A stretch of DNA of 64,000 nt from assembly GCF_023156505.1 (NCBI RefSeq), contig NZ_JALNMJ010000015.1, positions 1 through 64,000 on the forward strand. Reading direction: 5' to 3'. Shown piece after piece: positions 38,441-47,367 of the stretch. This DNA is from Roseibium sediminicola. GTDB lineage: Bacteria; Pseudomonadota; Alphaproteobacteria; Rhizobiales; Stappiaceae. The notes under the pieces were generated by a model that saw nothing but the letters and a program-made list of their open reading frames with translations, was not told the DNA's origin and searched no databases. A program made the translations under genes and the position numbers. The stretch's first letter is position 1. The number at the start of each line of letters is the position of its first letter.

Positions 38441-38468
38441 CCCGGGGCACTGCCCCGGGTTCTTTTTT
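38441..38468 (+). terminator. Intrinsic terminator
   Basis: Stem CCCGGGGC / GCCCCGGG with a three-base ACT loop and a following TTCTTTTTT tract, 40 bases after the gene ending at 38400. Confidence 0.9.
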
Positions 38469-38538
38469 GTCCGAAGGGCAGCGTTCGGCACATCCGGGTT
38501 TGTTTCGGCTCCCTTGGAGGCCGACGTCCCGACCAAAG

Positions 38539-38554
38539 TGTGACGCGCGTCACA
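38539..38554. promoter_or_regulatory. CRP/FNR-family operator candidate
   Basis: TGTGACGCGCGTCACA is a perfect 16-base palindrome of the form TGTGA-N6-TCACA, identical to the CRP consensus half-sites. It lies 97 bases upstream of ATG 38652 and just before a possible promoter (TTGTGC near 38563). A regulator is not in the window. Confidence 0.6.
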
Positions 38555-38651
38555 TTTTTCCGTTGTGCTTCGACCTATATTTAAAAACAGATCCGGACTC
38601 CCCGGACCTCCGACAAGATTGGCCACGGACTGGCCCGCCACGGAGACTGAC

Positions 38652-38969
38652 ATGCGAGTGACCCCTGTATCGGCCGTTCCGGCCCTGCGCATCCGCCAGA
38701 AGCCGGTTGCCGAATTCATCCCGAACGCAGACCTCTTCGACGCCCCGAGGACCGGCTTTGGTGCCATCGACATGCCGGCCCATATCGCCGCAGCCGAGCT
38801 GGAGCGCGACCTCTATGCGGGTGGTCATGCGGAATATGCGACCCAGCTTCTGGCCAGCCGCCAGCTTTCCCTGGAAACGGAACTCGAGCGCCGGCAGCAC
38901 CATGCCCAATACCGCATGGCCGCCGACGACAGCGACGATCGCTCCTATACGGTATCCCTCTCAGCCTGA
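38652..38969 (+). CDS. Small protein, second of the MRVxPV pair
   Basis: A 105-residue protein, MRVTPVSAVPALRIRQKPVAEF at its start, then a helical part (AAELERDLYAGGHAEYATQLLASRQLSLETELERRQ). ATG 38652 has CGGAG 6 bases upstream. The MRV-polar-PV start and the A-x-L-L-A-S-R segment echo the gene at 38071. A separate terminator and its own CRP-like site suggest separate control. I do not recognise a known family. It is convergent with the multicopper oxidase gene (8 bases apart). Confidence 0.68.
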   Translation: MRVTPVSAVPALRIRQKPVAEFIPNADLFDAPRTGFGAIDMPAHIAAAELERDLYAGGHAEYATQLLASRQLSLETELERRQHHAQYRMAADDSDDRSYTVSLSA

Positions 38970-38977
38970 CCTAACTG

Positions 38978-40363
38978 TCAGCCGTCGACCCTGAGAAAAC
39001 CGGCCAGGCCGGTTTTCTGGTGTTCGATCACATGACAATGAAATGCCCAGTCGCCCGGATTGTCGGCGACCAGCGCCACATCCATGGTTTCTTCTTCGAG
39101 CAGCAACGCGGTGTCGGTCACCAGCGGCGGCAGCTGACGCTTGTTCGAGCGCAGCAGCTTGAAGGACAGCCCGTGCAGGTGGATCGGGTGGTCGTTCGGC
39201 GATTCGTTGCGCAGTCTCAGGATATAGGACTTGCCCTGTTTCATTGTCGCCAGCGGATCGAACGGGCCGGGCAGGTCGCCCGGCCAGGCGGTGCGGTTGA
39301 TCGACCAGAACGTATAACCAAGCGTGCCGCAAATGCTGGCTTGCGGCGCGTCGCCTTCCGGCGACCAGCCGAACACGAACTCCAGCACCTCCGCATTGGC
39401 GAGATCCGGCTCCGGCACCGGGTTTGGCGGCAGAGGTTTTAGCTCCTTGAGATCACGTCCAGCGCTCTGACCTACCGGCTGGAACGAACACAGCTCCTTA
39501 TCGCCATTCGGGCGCTTCAAGAGAAGCCGCACCACCTTGTCCTCGCTGTCCGGCACACGCAGGGCGATGTCCGCCCGCTGGCCGGGCGCCAGGATGAGGT
39601 CCCGGGCCGGAACGGGCGCGGGAAGCGGATTGGAATCGAGCGCGATCACTTTTGCGTCGCCGCCCGCCAGCTCGTATGTGCCGACCCGCGTAAGATCGGT
39701 TACCGCGAGGCGCAACCGCACCAGACCGCCGGCAGGCAGGTCATAGGTCGGCGCCACCTTCCAGTTCACCGTCGCCACCGTGCCGTAGGTCCCGCCGCGG
39801 GCCGCGTTGCGCGCCTTGAAGAACTCGATGAACTGGCCGTCGCCGTCAAGCCGGAAATCGCGGATATTGAGCGGCAGGTCCTGGTCGAAGCCAGGATCCT
39901 CTTTTTCTTCCACGATCATCACGCCGGTGAGCCCCCGGGCCATCTGCTCCAGCGTGTTGCAATGGGGGTGGTACCAGAAGGTGCCGGCATCGGGCGGCGT
40001 GAATTCATAACGAAAGGTCTTGCCGGCCTCGATCGGATACTGGGTCAGATAGGGTACGCCGTCCATGCCGTTGGGGATCCGGAAACCGTGCCAGTGCACG
40101 GTGGAGACCTCGTCCAGGGCGTTGTGGACATCGATGGCGGCCTTGCGGCCCTGTTTGAAGCGCAACACCGGCGGCGGCCCGTCCGGCGCGAAGCTCATCA
40201 TGGACCGGGTCACGGCGTCCGGCAGGATCTGATGGTCGAGGCTGGCAAGGGTCAGGGCGTGATCGGCGGCCTGGGCCTGGCGGGCGCCAAGCCCGCCTGC
40301 GGCAAAGGCGGTCGCCAAGCCGGCGCTGCCGAGCAAAAGTTCCCGCCGGGAGAATCCGGGCAT
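38978..40363 (-). CDS. Tat-exported multicopper oxidase (CueO/SufI-like)
   Basis: A 461-residue cupredoxin-type protein. The signal sequence SRRELLLGSAGLATAFAAGG has the twin-Arg motif, so it is exported folded to the periplasm. All four copper-ligand motifs are there: HWHGFR (about 91-96), WYHPHC (about 130-135), HPIHLHG (about 395-401) and HCHVIEHQKTG (about 438-448). The axial position after the last His is Leu, as in higher-potential laccases. Possible roles are Cu(I), Mn or phenol oxidation. It ends 8 bases from a convergent gene; upstream, ggt is on the same strand 98 bases away. Confidence 0.9.
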   Translation of the reverse strand: MPGFSRRELLLGSAGLATAFAAGGLGARQAQAADHALTLASLDHQILPDAVTRSMMSFAPDGPPPVLRFKQGRKAAIDVHNALDEVSTVHWHGFRIPNGMDGVPYLTQYPIEAGKTFRYEFTPPDAGTFWYHPHCNTLEQMARGLTGVMIVEEKEDPGFDQDLPLNIRDFRLDGDGQFIEFFKARNAARGGTYGTVATVNWKVAPTYDLPAGGLVRLRLAVTDLTRVGTYELAGGDAKVIALDSNPLPAPVPARDLILAPGQRADIALRVPDSEDKVVRLLLKRPNGDKELCSFQPVGQSAGRDLKELKPLPPNPVPEPDLANAEVLEFVFGWSPEGDAPQASICGTLGYTFWSINRTAWPGDLPGPFDPLATMKQGKSYILRLRNESPNDHPIHLHGLSFKLLRSNKRQLPPLVTDTALLLEEETMDVALVADNPGDWAFHCHVIEHQKTGLAGFLRVDG

Positions 40364-40461
40364 CTTGATACCTTTTCAATAAGTGTCGGCGCGTCCGGTG
40401 CCAATCAACACCCGGAAAGACCGAGGCTCAAGGATCAAAGTGTCGCGGGGCTTTAAGCGCC

Positions 40462-42057
40462 TCAATAGCCGGCCGCGTGGCCGTCCTTGCGCGGATCGGA
40501 GCCTGCTGTCAGCAAATGGCGCGCCCTGTCGATCATGATCGCCTGGGACCCGCCGATCGGTCCGGAAGCGGGGGTAACCGTGTGGCCGAGCGCCTTGAGA
40601 CCGTCGAGCGTTGACGGCGGCACCAGCCGTTCGGCCTGCAGGACATGCGTGTCCAGATTGAAGAACATGCGCGGAAAATCGATCGCCGCCTGCACGTCCA
40701 TGCCGTAATCGATGATGTTGGTCAGCAGATGCGCGTGACCGCAAGCCTGATACTGGCCGCCCATAACCCCGAACGACAGGAAAGGCGCACCGTTCTTCAG
40801 CACCATGGCCGGGATGATCGTATGCAGCGGCCGCTTGCCGCCGTCGATCGAATTGGCATGTCCCGGCGTCGCCCGGAACGATTTGCCCCGGCAATGCAGC
40901 AGCACCCCGGTGTTGGGCGCGACGATGCCGCTGCCGAAATCGCTGAAAAGGGAATTGATGAAGGAAACCGCCAGACCGTCCTTGTCGACCACGGTCAGGT
41001 AGACCGTGTCGGTCTGCGGTGCCAGCGTGCTTTCCGGGATCGTTGTCATCCGCTTGTCGAGTGACACGGACCTTGCCAGCTGATCAATGTAGTCGGATCC
41101 GATCAGGCGGCTGTGGCAAACTTCCATGTAGCCCGGATCGGTAACGAACCTGTCGCGCACCGCATAGGCGATCCTGGCTGCTTCCATTTCGAGATGAAAC
41201 CGTTCCGGACCGAGCGGATCGAACTGCTCAAGGTCGAACTTTTCCAGTATGCCGAGCATGACGAGGGCAATGATGCCCTGGCCGTTCGGCGGCAGTTCCG
41301 CCACCGTGTGGCCCTTGTAATCGCGCAGAACCGGTGAAACGGCTGTGGTGTGGCAGGCCGCGAGATCGTCGGTGGTCATCAGGCCGCCACGCTCTGCGAG
41401 GGCGGAGACAATATCTTCGGCGATGTCACCGGAATAAAACGCGTCGGCACCGCCTTCGGCAATCTTCTGCAGAGTGTCGGCCAGGCGCGGATATTTCAGG
41501 ACGGCGCCCGCCACCGGCGCTTCGCCCTTGATGAGGTAGCGGGCCGCCGAAATGGGATCGGCCCGAAGCTTGTCCACGTCGAGCGCCCAGTCCCGTGCAA
41601 CGCGCGGCGTCACCGGGAAGCCCTCACGGGCATAGTGTATGGCGCGCTTGAACAGCGACGCGAATTTTGCCGATCCATGGGCCTTGTGCAGGGTCTCCCA
41701 GGCACGCACGGCCCCCGGCACCGTGACGGCATGCGGCGAGGTGTCCGTGATCTCCGTGACGCCGAGTTCTGCAAGCTTTTGCGGCGTTGCGGCGCGCGGC
41801 GCGGCACCGGAGCCGTTGAACCCGGTCAGCTGTCCGTCCGGTTCCATCACGATGGCAAAACAGTCGCCGCCAATACCGGTCATGTGCGGCTCGACCACGC
41901 ATTGCACCGCAACCGCTGCGATGGCCGCGTCAACTGCGTTGCCACCGGCCTGGAGAATTTCAAGCGCCGCGCTGGTCGCCAGCGGATGCGAGGTTGCCGC
42001 TGCCGCCTGCCGTGCATAGACCGGTGACCGGCCTGGTGCCTGAAAATCGCGCTTCAC
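40462..42057 (-). CDS. ggt: Gamma-glutamyltransferase family protein
   Basis: A 531-residue Ntn-hydrolase, made as a precursor that cleaves itself before a Thr. The N-terminal part SHPLATSAALEILQAGGNAVDAAIAA is the family signature, and the cleavage/nucleophile region reads TDTVYLTVVDKDGLAVSFINS at about residues 338-359, with the Thr before V-Y as the expected nucleophile. No signal peptide is visible, unlike periplasmic GGTs, so this member is probably cytosolic and may act on other gamma-glutamyl amides or as a cephalosporin acylase-like enzyme. The start sits at ATG 42057 without a notable ribosome binding site. Confidence 0.87.
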   Translation of the reverse strand: MKRDFQAPGRSPVYARQAAAATSHPLATSAALEILQAGGNAVDAAIAAVAVQCVVEPHMTGIGGDCFAIVMEPDGQLTGFNGSGAAPRAATPQKLAELGVTEITDTSPHAVTVPGAVRAWETLHKAHGSAKFASLFKRAIHYAREGFPVTPRVARDWALDVDKLRADPISAARYLIKGEAPVAGAVLKYPRLADTLQKIAEGGADAFYSGDIAEDIVSALAERGGLMTTDDLAACHTTAVSPVLRDYKGHTVAELPPNGQGIIALVMLGILEKFDLEQFDPLGPERFHLEMEAARIAYAVRDRFVTDPGYMEVCHSRLIGSDYIDQLARSVSLDKRMTTIPESTLAPQTDTVYLTVVDKDGLAVSFINSLFSDFGSGIVAPNTGVLLHCRGKSFRATPGHANSIDGGKRPLHTIIPAMVLKNGAPFLSFGVMGGQYQACGHAHLLTNIIDYGMDVQAAIDFPRMFFNLDTHVLQAERLVPPSTLDGLKALGHTVTPASGPIGGSQAIMIDRARHLLTAGSDPRKDGHAAGY

Positions 42058-42191
42058 CTAAATTCCTCCCGCCCGAAACTCATTCTTTCCGAATTGCCGC
42101 AATTGCTTCTTGGCAAAGCCGCCTAGTCGCCGACACCCTGGTCTGTTAGCAAATCCATATCGCCGGCAGCACCTTAAGGAGAAGTCATCAA

Positions 42192-42623
42192 ATGAGCAAA
42201 CTGACATTATCGACAGCAGAGACCATCACCTCTGCCGCACTGGAAAAAGCCGCGGAGCTTAAGCTGAAGCCGTTGACGGTTGCCGTGCTGGATGCCGGTG
42301 GCCACACGATGCTGCTCAAGCGGCAGGACGGCTCGTCGATCATGCGGCCGCAAATCGCGACCGGAAAGGCCATCGGCGCCCTGGCCGTCGGCACCGGCAC
42401 CAGATGGCTGAACGCAAACGCCGAATCGCGCCCGCATTTTGTCAACGCGCTGAATGGCGCTTCCGGCGGCGCCATCATTCCGGTCCCCGGCGGCGTCCTC
42501 ATCAAGGACGGCAGCGGTGAAACCCTCGGCGCCGTCGGCATCACCGGCGACACTTCGGACAATGACGAAGCCTGCGCCGTCGCCGGTATCGAGGCGGTGG
42601 CCCTGATCGCGGACTGCGGCTGA
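42192..42623 (+). CDS. GlcG/HbpS-family protein
   Basis: A 143-residue protein of the HbpS/GlcG family (DUF336): SALEKAAELKLKPLTVAVLDAGGHTMLLKRQDG near the start, then GGVLIKDGSGETLGAVGITGDTSDNDEACA at the end. Family members bind haem or cobalamin-type cofactors or act with glycolate or propanediol use, but this copy is not in such an operon. AAGGAG precedes ATG 42192. It is divergent from ggt. Confidence 0.85.
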   Translation: MSKLTLSTAETITSAALEKAAELKLKPLTVAVLDAGGHTMLLKRQDGSSIMRPQIATGKAIGALAVGTGTRWLNANAESRPHFVNALNGASGGAIIPVPGGVLIKDGSGETLGAVGITGDTSDNDEACAVAGIEAVALIADCG

Positions 42624-42653
42624 CCAGGTACATGCGCCTCAACAAACACTACC

Positions 42654-42759
42654 GTCATCCTGAGGAAGCGCGAAAGCGCTGTCTCGAAGGATCCGCCACT
42701 TGTCACAGAGTGCCTGTCCGATCCTTCGAGACGGGCCTGACGGCCCTCCTCAGGATGAC
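42654..42759. repeat. Family A palindromic repeat, copy 1
   Basis: Begins GTCATCCTGAGGAAGCGC, with GCGCTGTCTCGAAGGAT in the left arm. The right arm is ATCCTTCGAGACGGGCC and ends CCTCAGGATGAC. The arms pair over most of their length, with a spacer of about 24 bases. Confidence 0.9.
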
Positions 42760-42781
42760 GCAGAATTTTTGGCGTTGCTGA

Positions 42782-43285
42782 TCAAACAAGCATCTTCCGG
42801 AAGATCTCAAGCGCGCCACCCGGATACCTCAGCGTGTCGATGTGCTGCCAGTCCCTGGCGATCACGAGAGGTTGCGCGGTCGACGTGGAGACGAGAAGCT
42901 CGCCGAAGCCAAGACCGGCGGCTTGCCTTTCAGCGGCGGCAATCAGCGCCGTGCCAATACCGACACGCCTGAAAGCTTCCGGTACGAATAGCGCCGTCAG
43001 CCAGACACCCGGATAGCGGTCTGAGCCCGGAGACGTATCACGCAGCGACACGGTGCCTAGCGGTTTGCCTTCCGGACCGAAGGCAACGAGGCAGCGCGGC
43101 AAGCGAACCGATGGATCAAGACAGCGTTCGAGATCCCGGCAGGCATCGCCTTGCCCGCCCGGACCATACCAGGCCGGCCACGCTTGCCGGAACCAGAGCG
43201 CGATCCGCTCCAACTGCTCCGCACAGGTTGTCAGGGAAACGACCGACACCGGCCGGTTCGGTCCAAGGGACCTGTCCGTGATCAC
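42782..43285 (-). CDS. GNAT-family N-acetyltransferase
   Basis: A 167-residue protein of the GNAT fold. GVWLTALFVPEAFRRVGIGTALIAAAERQA gives the acetyl-CoA pyrophosphate-binding motif (R-x2-G-I-G-x-A); GKPLGTVSLRDT and PLVIARDWQHIDTLRYPGGALEIF complete the pattern. The substrate is unknown. It lies 18 bases ahead of phaR on the minus strand and may be cotranscribed with it; it is transcribed after phaR. Confidence 0.87.
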   Translation of the reverse strand: MITDRSLGPNRPVSVVSLTTCAEQLERIALWFRQAWPAWYGPGGQGDACRDLERCLDPSVRLPRCLVAFGPEGKPLGTVSLRDTSPGSDRYPGVWLTALFVPEAFRRVGIGTALIAAAERQAAGLGFGELLVSTSTAQPLVIARDWQHIDTLRYPGGALEIFRKMLV

Positions 43286-43303
43286 GTCAGGCCCCTGTCA
43301 AAA

Positions 43304-43882
43304 TCAGGATTTGTCACTCAGCTGGTTGATCTTCTTCTGCATTTCTTCCAGCTGCTTCTTCATGTCGTCCAAATCGGAGGGCTCGGATTTGCCTTCCTTG
43401 GTGGCGGCACCGGCCGAGCTACCGCCTTCACCGGCCGGGAAGGGCATGAACATCTTCATGGCCCGCTCGAACATTTCCGTGTTGCGCTTGACCTGGTCCT
43501 CGATGGCGTCGAACGCGGTCGCCCCGAAAGCTTCACTCATCTGCGAGCGCAGCTTTTCCTGCTCCTTGGTCAGCGAGGTCATCGAATATTCCAGGAAACT
43601 CGGCACCAGTCCCTGCATGCTGTCGCCGTAAAACCGGATCAGTTGGCGCAGGAACGTGACCGGCAACAGGTTCTGTCCCTTGCCTTCCTGTTCGAAAATG
43701 ATCTGGGTCAGCACGGACCGTGTGATGTCCTCGCCGGACTTCGCGTCAAAGACCACGAAGTCCTCTTCCCCCTTCACCATCACCGCCAGGTCCTCGAGCG
43801 TGACATAGGTGCTGGTGCCCGTGTTGTAGAGCCGCCGGTTGGCGTATTTCTTGATGATTGTCGGCTCGTTCGTCTTGGCCAT
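43304..43882 (-). CDS. phaR: PHB synthesis repressor PhaR
   Basis: A 192-residue regulator. The N-terminal DNA-binding domain (PHB_acc_N) reads TIIKKYANRRLYNTGTSTYVTLEDLA, and the PHB_acc repeat follows (FVVFDAKSGEDITRSVLTQIIFEQEGKGQ). PhaR represses phasin and storage genes and is released when it binds PHB. The C-terminal part has a coiled helix (LDDMKKQLEEMQKKINQLS). It is divergent from phaA-phaB, as in most alphaproteobacteria. Confidence 0.95.
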   Translation of the reverse strand: MAKTNEPTIIKKYANRRLYNTGTSTYVTLEDLAVMVKGEEDFVVFDAKSGEDITRSVLTQIIFEQEGKGQNLLPVTFLRQLIRFYGDSMQGLVPSFLEYSMTSLTKEQEKLRSQMSEAFGATAFDAIEDQVKRNTEMFERAMKMFMPFPAGEGGSSAGAATKEGKSEPSDLDDMKKQLEEMQKKINQLSDKS

Positions 43883-44203
43883 CCGTGAATTCCGCCTGTT
43901 TGCCTTTTGGGCGCGAACGGGACGTCCTCCCGCTCTGGTTTCCCATTTGACGACAAGGCCTTCGCAGACTTGTCATCTCCTCCGACTAAGAGACTAAGCC
44001 AATCGTATCGGATCGTGCCACCCTTTTTATGTGCAGTGACGAAAGGATGATGCCGCAAATGCGAAAACACTTTGCCGATAAGGAGTGATACGGTTGACAC
44101 GACCAGCTGGTGCAGTTCTAGTTCCCGCATCAATAAGGATCAAAAGGTGCCTTAGCGGCACCAGTCCACTACGGCCGTTCGGCCTCGAGTCCTGGAGAGT
44201 ATG
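43883..44203. promoter_or_regulatory. phaR-phaA divergent control region
   Basis: A 320-base spacer. On the plus strand TTGACA (44094-44099) and TCTAGT (44117-44122) with a 17-base gap form a probable phaA promoter. The leader then carries a hairpin, GGTGCC-TTAGC-GGCACC (44146-44162), before the ribosome binding site. The phaR promoter and PhaR sites should lie in the remainder but were not resolved. Confidence 0.6.
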
Positions 44204-45385
44204 ATGAGCGCTTTCACCGATGTCGTCATTGTCAGTGCGACCCGCACACCCGTCGGATCCTTCAACGGATCCTTTGCCAACACCCCGGCGCACGATCTGG
44301 GCGCAATCGTAATGAAAGCCGCCATGCAGCAGGCCGGCGTCGATGGCGGCGATATTGACGAAGTCGTCTTCGGCCAGGTGCTGACGGCCGGCCAGGGCCA
44401 GAACCCGGCCCGTCAGGCCGCCATCAATGCCGGCATTTCCGATGCCGCCACCGCCTGGACCCTCAACCAGGTCTGCGGCTCGGGCCTGCGCACCGTTGCT
44501 GTTGCAGCGCAGCAGATTCTGACCGGCGACGCCACCATCATGATGGCCGGCGGCCAGGAAAACATGTCCCTGTCCCCGCACTGCGCCCATATGCGCGCCG
44601 GCTACAAGATGGGCGACTACAAGATGATCGACACCATGATCAAGGACGGTCTGTGGGACGCCTTCAACGGTTACCACATGGGCCAGACTGCCGAGAATGT
44701 CGCCGAGAAATGGCAGATCAACCGCGAACAGCAGGACGAATTCGCGGTTGCCTCCCAGAACAAGGCCGAAGCCGCCCAGAAGGCGGGCCGGTTCAAGGAC
44801 GAGATCACTCCGGTCACCGTCGTGGAGCGCCGTGCGGAACGTATTGTCGAGGACGACGAATATATCCGCCACGGAGCCACCCTGGACAGCGTCGCCAAGC
44901 TGCGTCCGGCCTTCACCAAGGAAGGCTCCGTAACGGCGGCCAACGCCTCCGGTCTCAATGACGGCGCCGCCGCCATCCTGGTGATGAGCGCCGCCGAAGC
45001 TGAGAAGCGCGGCCTCAAGCCGCTGGCACGCATTGCCTCCTGGGCGACCGCGGGCGTCGATCCGGCGGTCATGGGCTCCGGCCCGATCCCGGCGTCGCGC
45101 AAGGCCCTCGAAAAAGCCGGCTGGAGCGCTTCCGACCTGGATCTGGTCGAAGCCAACGAGGCCTTCGCCGCCCAGGCCTGCGCCGTCAACAAGGACATGG
45201 GCTGGAACCCGGACATCGTCAACGTCAATGGCGGCGCCATTGCCATTGGTCACCCGATCGGTGCGTCCGGCGCCCGCATTCTCTGCACCCTGCTGCATGA
45301 AATGAACCGCCGCGACGCCAAGAAGGGCCTCGCAACGCTGTGCATCGGCGGCGGCATGGGGGTTGCCATGTGCCTGGAGCGCTGA
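44204..45385 (+). CDS. phaA: Acetyl-CoA acetyltransferase (beta-ketothiolase)
   Basis: A 393-residue thiolase joining two acetyl-CoA to acetoacetyl-CoA, the first step of PHB synthesis. The acyl-accepting Cys lies in [12 protein letters not shown] (about residue 89), [10 protein letters not shown] and [20 protein letters not shown] follow, and the second Cys lies in [11 protein letters not shown] near the end. ATG 44204 is preferred to the adjacent ATG 44201, as GGAG then lies 6 bases upstream. phaB follows 122 bases downstream. It may also act in fatty-acid turnover. Confidence 0.96.
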   Translation: MSAFTDVVIVSATRTPVGSFNGSFANTPAHDLGAIVMKAAMQQAGVDGGDIDEVVFGQVLTAGQGQNPARQAAINAGISDAATAWTLNQVCGSGLRTVAVAAQQILTGDATIMMAGGQENMSLSPHCAHMRAGYKMGDYKMIDTMIKDGLWDAFNGYHMGQTAENVAEKWQINREQQDEFAVASQNKAEAAQKAGRFKDEITPVTVVERRAERIVEDDEYIRHGATLDSVAKLRPAFTKEGSVTAANASGLNDGAAAILVMSAAEAEKRGLKPLARIASWATAGVDPAVMGSGPIPASRKALEKAGWSASDLDLVEANEAFAAQACAVNKDMGWNPDIVNVNGGAIAIGHPIGASGARILCTLLHEMNRRDAKKGLATLCIGGGMGVAMCLER

Positions 45386-45507
45386 TCGCGGCACACTGAG
45401 ATCCGGTCAGGACCGTCAAGGCCCTGACCGATACGGGCAGATGTTCGTGAAAGTTGAAAAACCTTGAGACCCGAAGGGTCCGGAACTGGAAGTCAGGAGG
45501 AAGGGGA

Positions 45508-46236
45508 ATGAGCAAGGTCGCATTGGTCACGGGTGGCACGCGCGGTATCGGCGAATCGATTTCGCGGGGCCTGAAAGACGCTGGTTACACCGTGGCGGCC
45601 ACATATGCCGGCAACACCGAGAAGGCCGAAGCCTTCAAGGCGGAGACCGGCATTCACGTCTACAAATGGGACGTATCCGATCCTGACGCCTGCGCGGCGG
45701 GCATTGCCCAGGTGGAAAACGAACTCGGTCCGGTGGAAGTCCTGGTCAACAACGCGGGCATCACCCGCGACGGCATGTTCCACAAGATGGACTTCGACCA
45801 GTGGCGGGCTGTCATGTCCACCAACCTGGACTCGATGTTCACCATGACCAAGCCGGTGATCAACGGCATGCGCGGCCGCAGCTCCGGCCGCATCATCAAC
45901 ATCTCGTCGATCAACGGCCAGAAGGGCCAGATGGGCCAGACCAACTATTCGGCCGCCAAGGCCGGCGTGATCGGCTTCACCAAGGCGCTCGCCCAGGAGA
46001 ACGCCTTCAAGGGCATCACGGTCAATTGCGTCTGCCCGGGCTACATCAACACCGACATGGTCGCCGCCATGCCGGAGAAGGTGCTTGAGAGCATCGTCGC
46101 CGGCATTCCGGTCGGCCGTCTCGGCCATCCGGAGGAAATCGCCCAGACGGTGGTCTACCTCGCATCCGACGCCGCCGCCTTCATGACCGGCGCCGTAATG
46201 ACCATCAATGGCGGCCAGTACATCGCCAACGGCTGA
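45508..46236 (+). CDS. phaB: Acetoacetyl-CoA reductase
   Basis: A 242-residue short-chain dehydrogenase: VTGGTRGIGESI (NAD(P) loop), NNAGITRD, catalytic Ser-Tyr-Lys in ISSINGQKGQMGQTNYSAAKAG, and PEEIAQTVVYLASDAAAF. It reduces acetoacetyl-CoA to (R)-3-hydroxybutyryl-CoA for the PHB synthase, which is not in the window. The overall sequence is close to PhaB rather than FabG. AGGAGGAAGGGG precedes ATG 45508. A terminator follows. Confidence 0.95.
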   Translation: MSKVALVTGGTRGIGESISRGLKDAGYTVAATYAGNTEKAEAFKAETGIHVYKWDVSDPDACAAGIAQVENELGPVEVLVNNAGITRDGMFHKMDFDQWRAVMSTNLDSMFTMTKPVINGMRGRSSGRIINISSINGQKGQMGQTNYSAAKAGVIGFTKALAQENAFKGITVNCVCPGYINTDMVAAMPEKVLESIVAGIPVGRLGHPEEIAQTVVYLASDAAAFMTGAVMTINGGQYIANG

Positions 46237-46262
46237 TCGCAGCCAGGTTCTACAAAGCTCGG

Positions 46263-46290
46263 AAAGGCGCCTCAGAGGCGCCTTTCTTCT
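46263..46290 (+). terminator. Intrinsic terminator of phaA-phaB
   Basis: Perfect nine-pair stem AAAGGCGCC / GGCGCCTTT with a TCAGA loop, then CTTCTT; 26 bases after the stop. Confidence 0.88.
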
Positions 46291-46309
46291 TGACCGATCC
46301 TTCAGCGGC

Positions 46310-47173
46310 TCATTGAAGGACGGACTCGCCGAGACAAAATCGTTGGAACCAGTAAGGATCGCTCGGCGCTTCGGAGTCGAATTCCCGCAAGTAGTAGCTC
46401 CAGTCCCACATCTTTTTTGGCGACACCAGATGGAAGTGACCATTGCGGTTACGCTTGGGAAGCGTCAGAAACGTTAGCCGCGCCCCTTGCGGCAATGCCT
46501 TCCTCGCCTCCGGAGAAAAGAGGCAAAAAGGTTCCCCACCGACTGTCCTTACAATCGCGTCATTGATCATTTGCGGATACCAGACCCAGCTATAAGCCGT
46601 CAGGACTAGGATTGATACGCCAGTTCCGACACCTGCGGAAAAATGCAAGGGCCGCGCCAGCGGTGCCATTGCGGCCATGATCACCGGAACGGTGAAAGCG
46701 GCCGCTGCTGCAATCGCAAGGATCAAATGCACCAAGAAGGGATTCGCAAGGTCGCGGGTTTGCCACGAGAGTGCGACAAAGCCAGTTAACGAGAGAATTC
46801 CCGACGCCCAGAGACCGAAGACCACGTCCAGCCAAACAGGCGAGGCGGACGCGGCATCCCGGATCGCCATCTCCCGGTTGAAGAGATAAACGAGAAACGC
46901 ACAGAGAAGCCGCAACACGACCGCGAGGCACATGCCAGCGACGATCAGGCCTGCCAGCACGCCCCCCAGCTCCATCCCCTCCGGCTCTGAAGGTGGGGTC
47001 AAACGCCACCACAACAACAGTCCGAGAAATGCTGCCGCCGATAGCTTCAAGGCCGTTTGAAGCCTGACAAAAAAGATCGGCGAAATGAAAAACAAACCGA
47101 TCAAAGCAAGACCGAGCAACATTAAAAGAACGCGCCTCTCGCAAGCACCTGGATGAATGACCGCAGGAAACAA
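46310..47173 (-). CDS. Multi-pass membrane protein, unknown function
   Basis: A 287-residue protein with about six hydrophobic helices in the first 200 residues (from LLMLLGLALIGLFFISPIFF to GVSILVLTAYSWVWY) and a soluble C-terminal part of about 75 residues (RLTFLTLPKRNRNGHFHLVSPKK). No family was recognised. Base and codon use is a little less GC-rich than the neighbouring pha genes, so it may be more recently acquired; I did not measure this. No partner gene on the same strand. Confidence 0.6.
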   Translation of the reverse strand: MFPAVIHPGACERRVLLMLLGLALIGLFFISPIFFVRLQTALKLSAAAFLGLLLWWRLTPPSEPEGMELGGVLAGLIVAGMCLAVVLRLLCAFLVYLFNREMAIRDAASASPVWLDVVFGLWASGILSLTGFVALSWQTRDLANPFLVHLILAIAAAAAFTVPVIMAAMAPLARPLHFSAGVGTGVSILVLTAYSWVWYPQMINDAIVRTVGGEPFCLFSPEARKALPQGARLTFLTLPKRNRNGHFHLVSPKKMWDWSYYLREFDSEAPSDPYWFQRFCLGESVLQ

Positions 47174-47367
47174 TCCGGCGGAGACCTTTACTGGACAAGA
47201 TCTCGATGGCCCGCTCCAAATTCAATGGAATGCAAAAAACTACTCAGGATTCGCTGAAATGACCCACGAAGTCACGCGTTGAACCGTGTTTGTAGAGGCA
47301 ATGCCTTGACCCGCGCCACTCTCTGCCCCTATTTCCCATAAACACCCGATGAGGAGCTTTCGAGAAC

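Noticed and set aside
46310-47173. Taking the membrane protein as a recently transferred gene
   Set aside because: GC appears somewhat lower by eye, but no mobile element flanks it and I could not compute codon bias.
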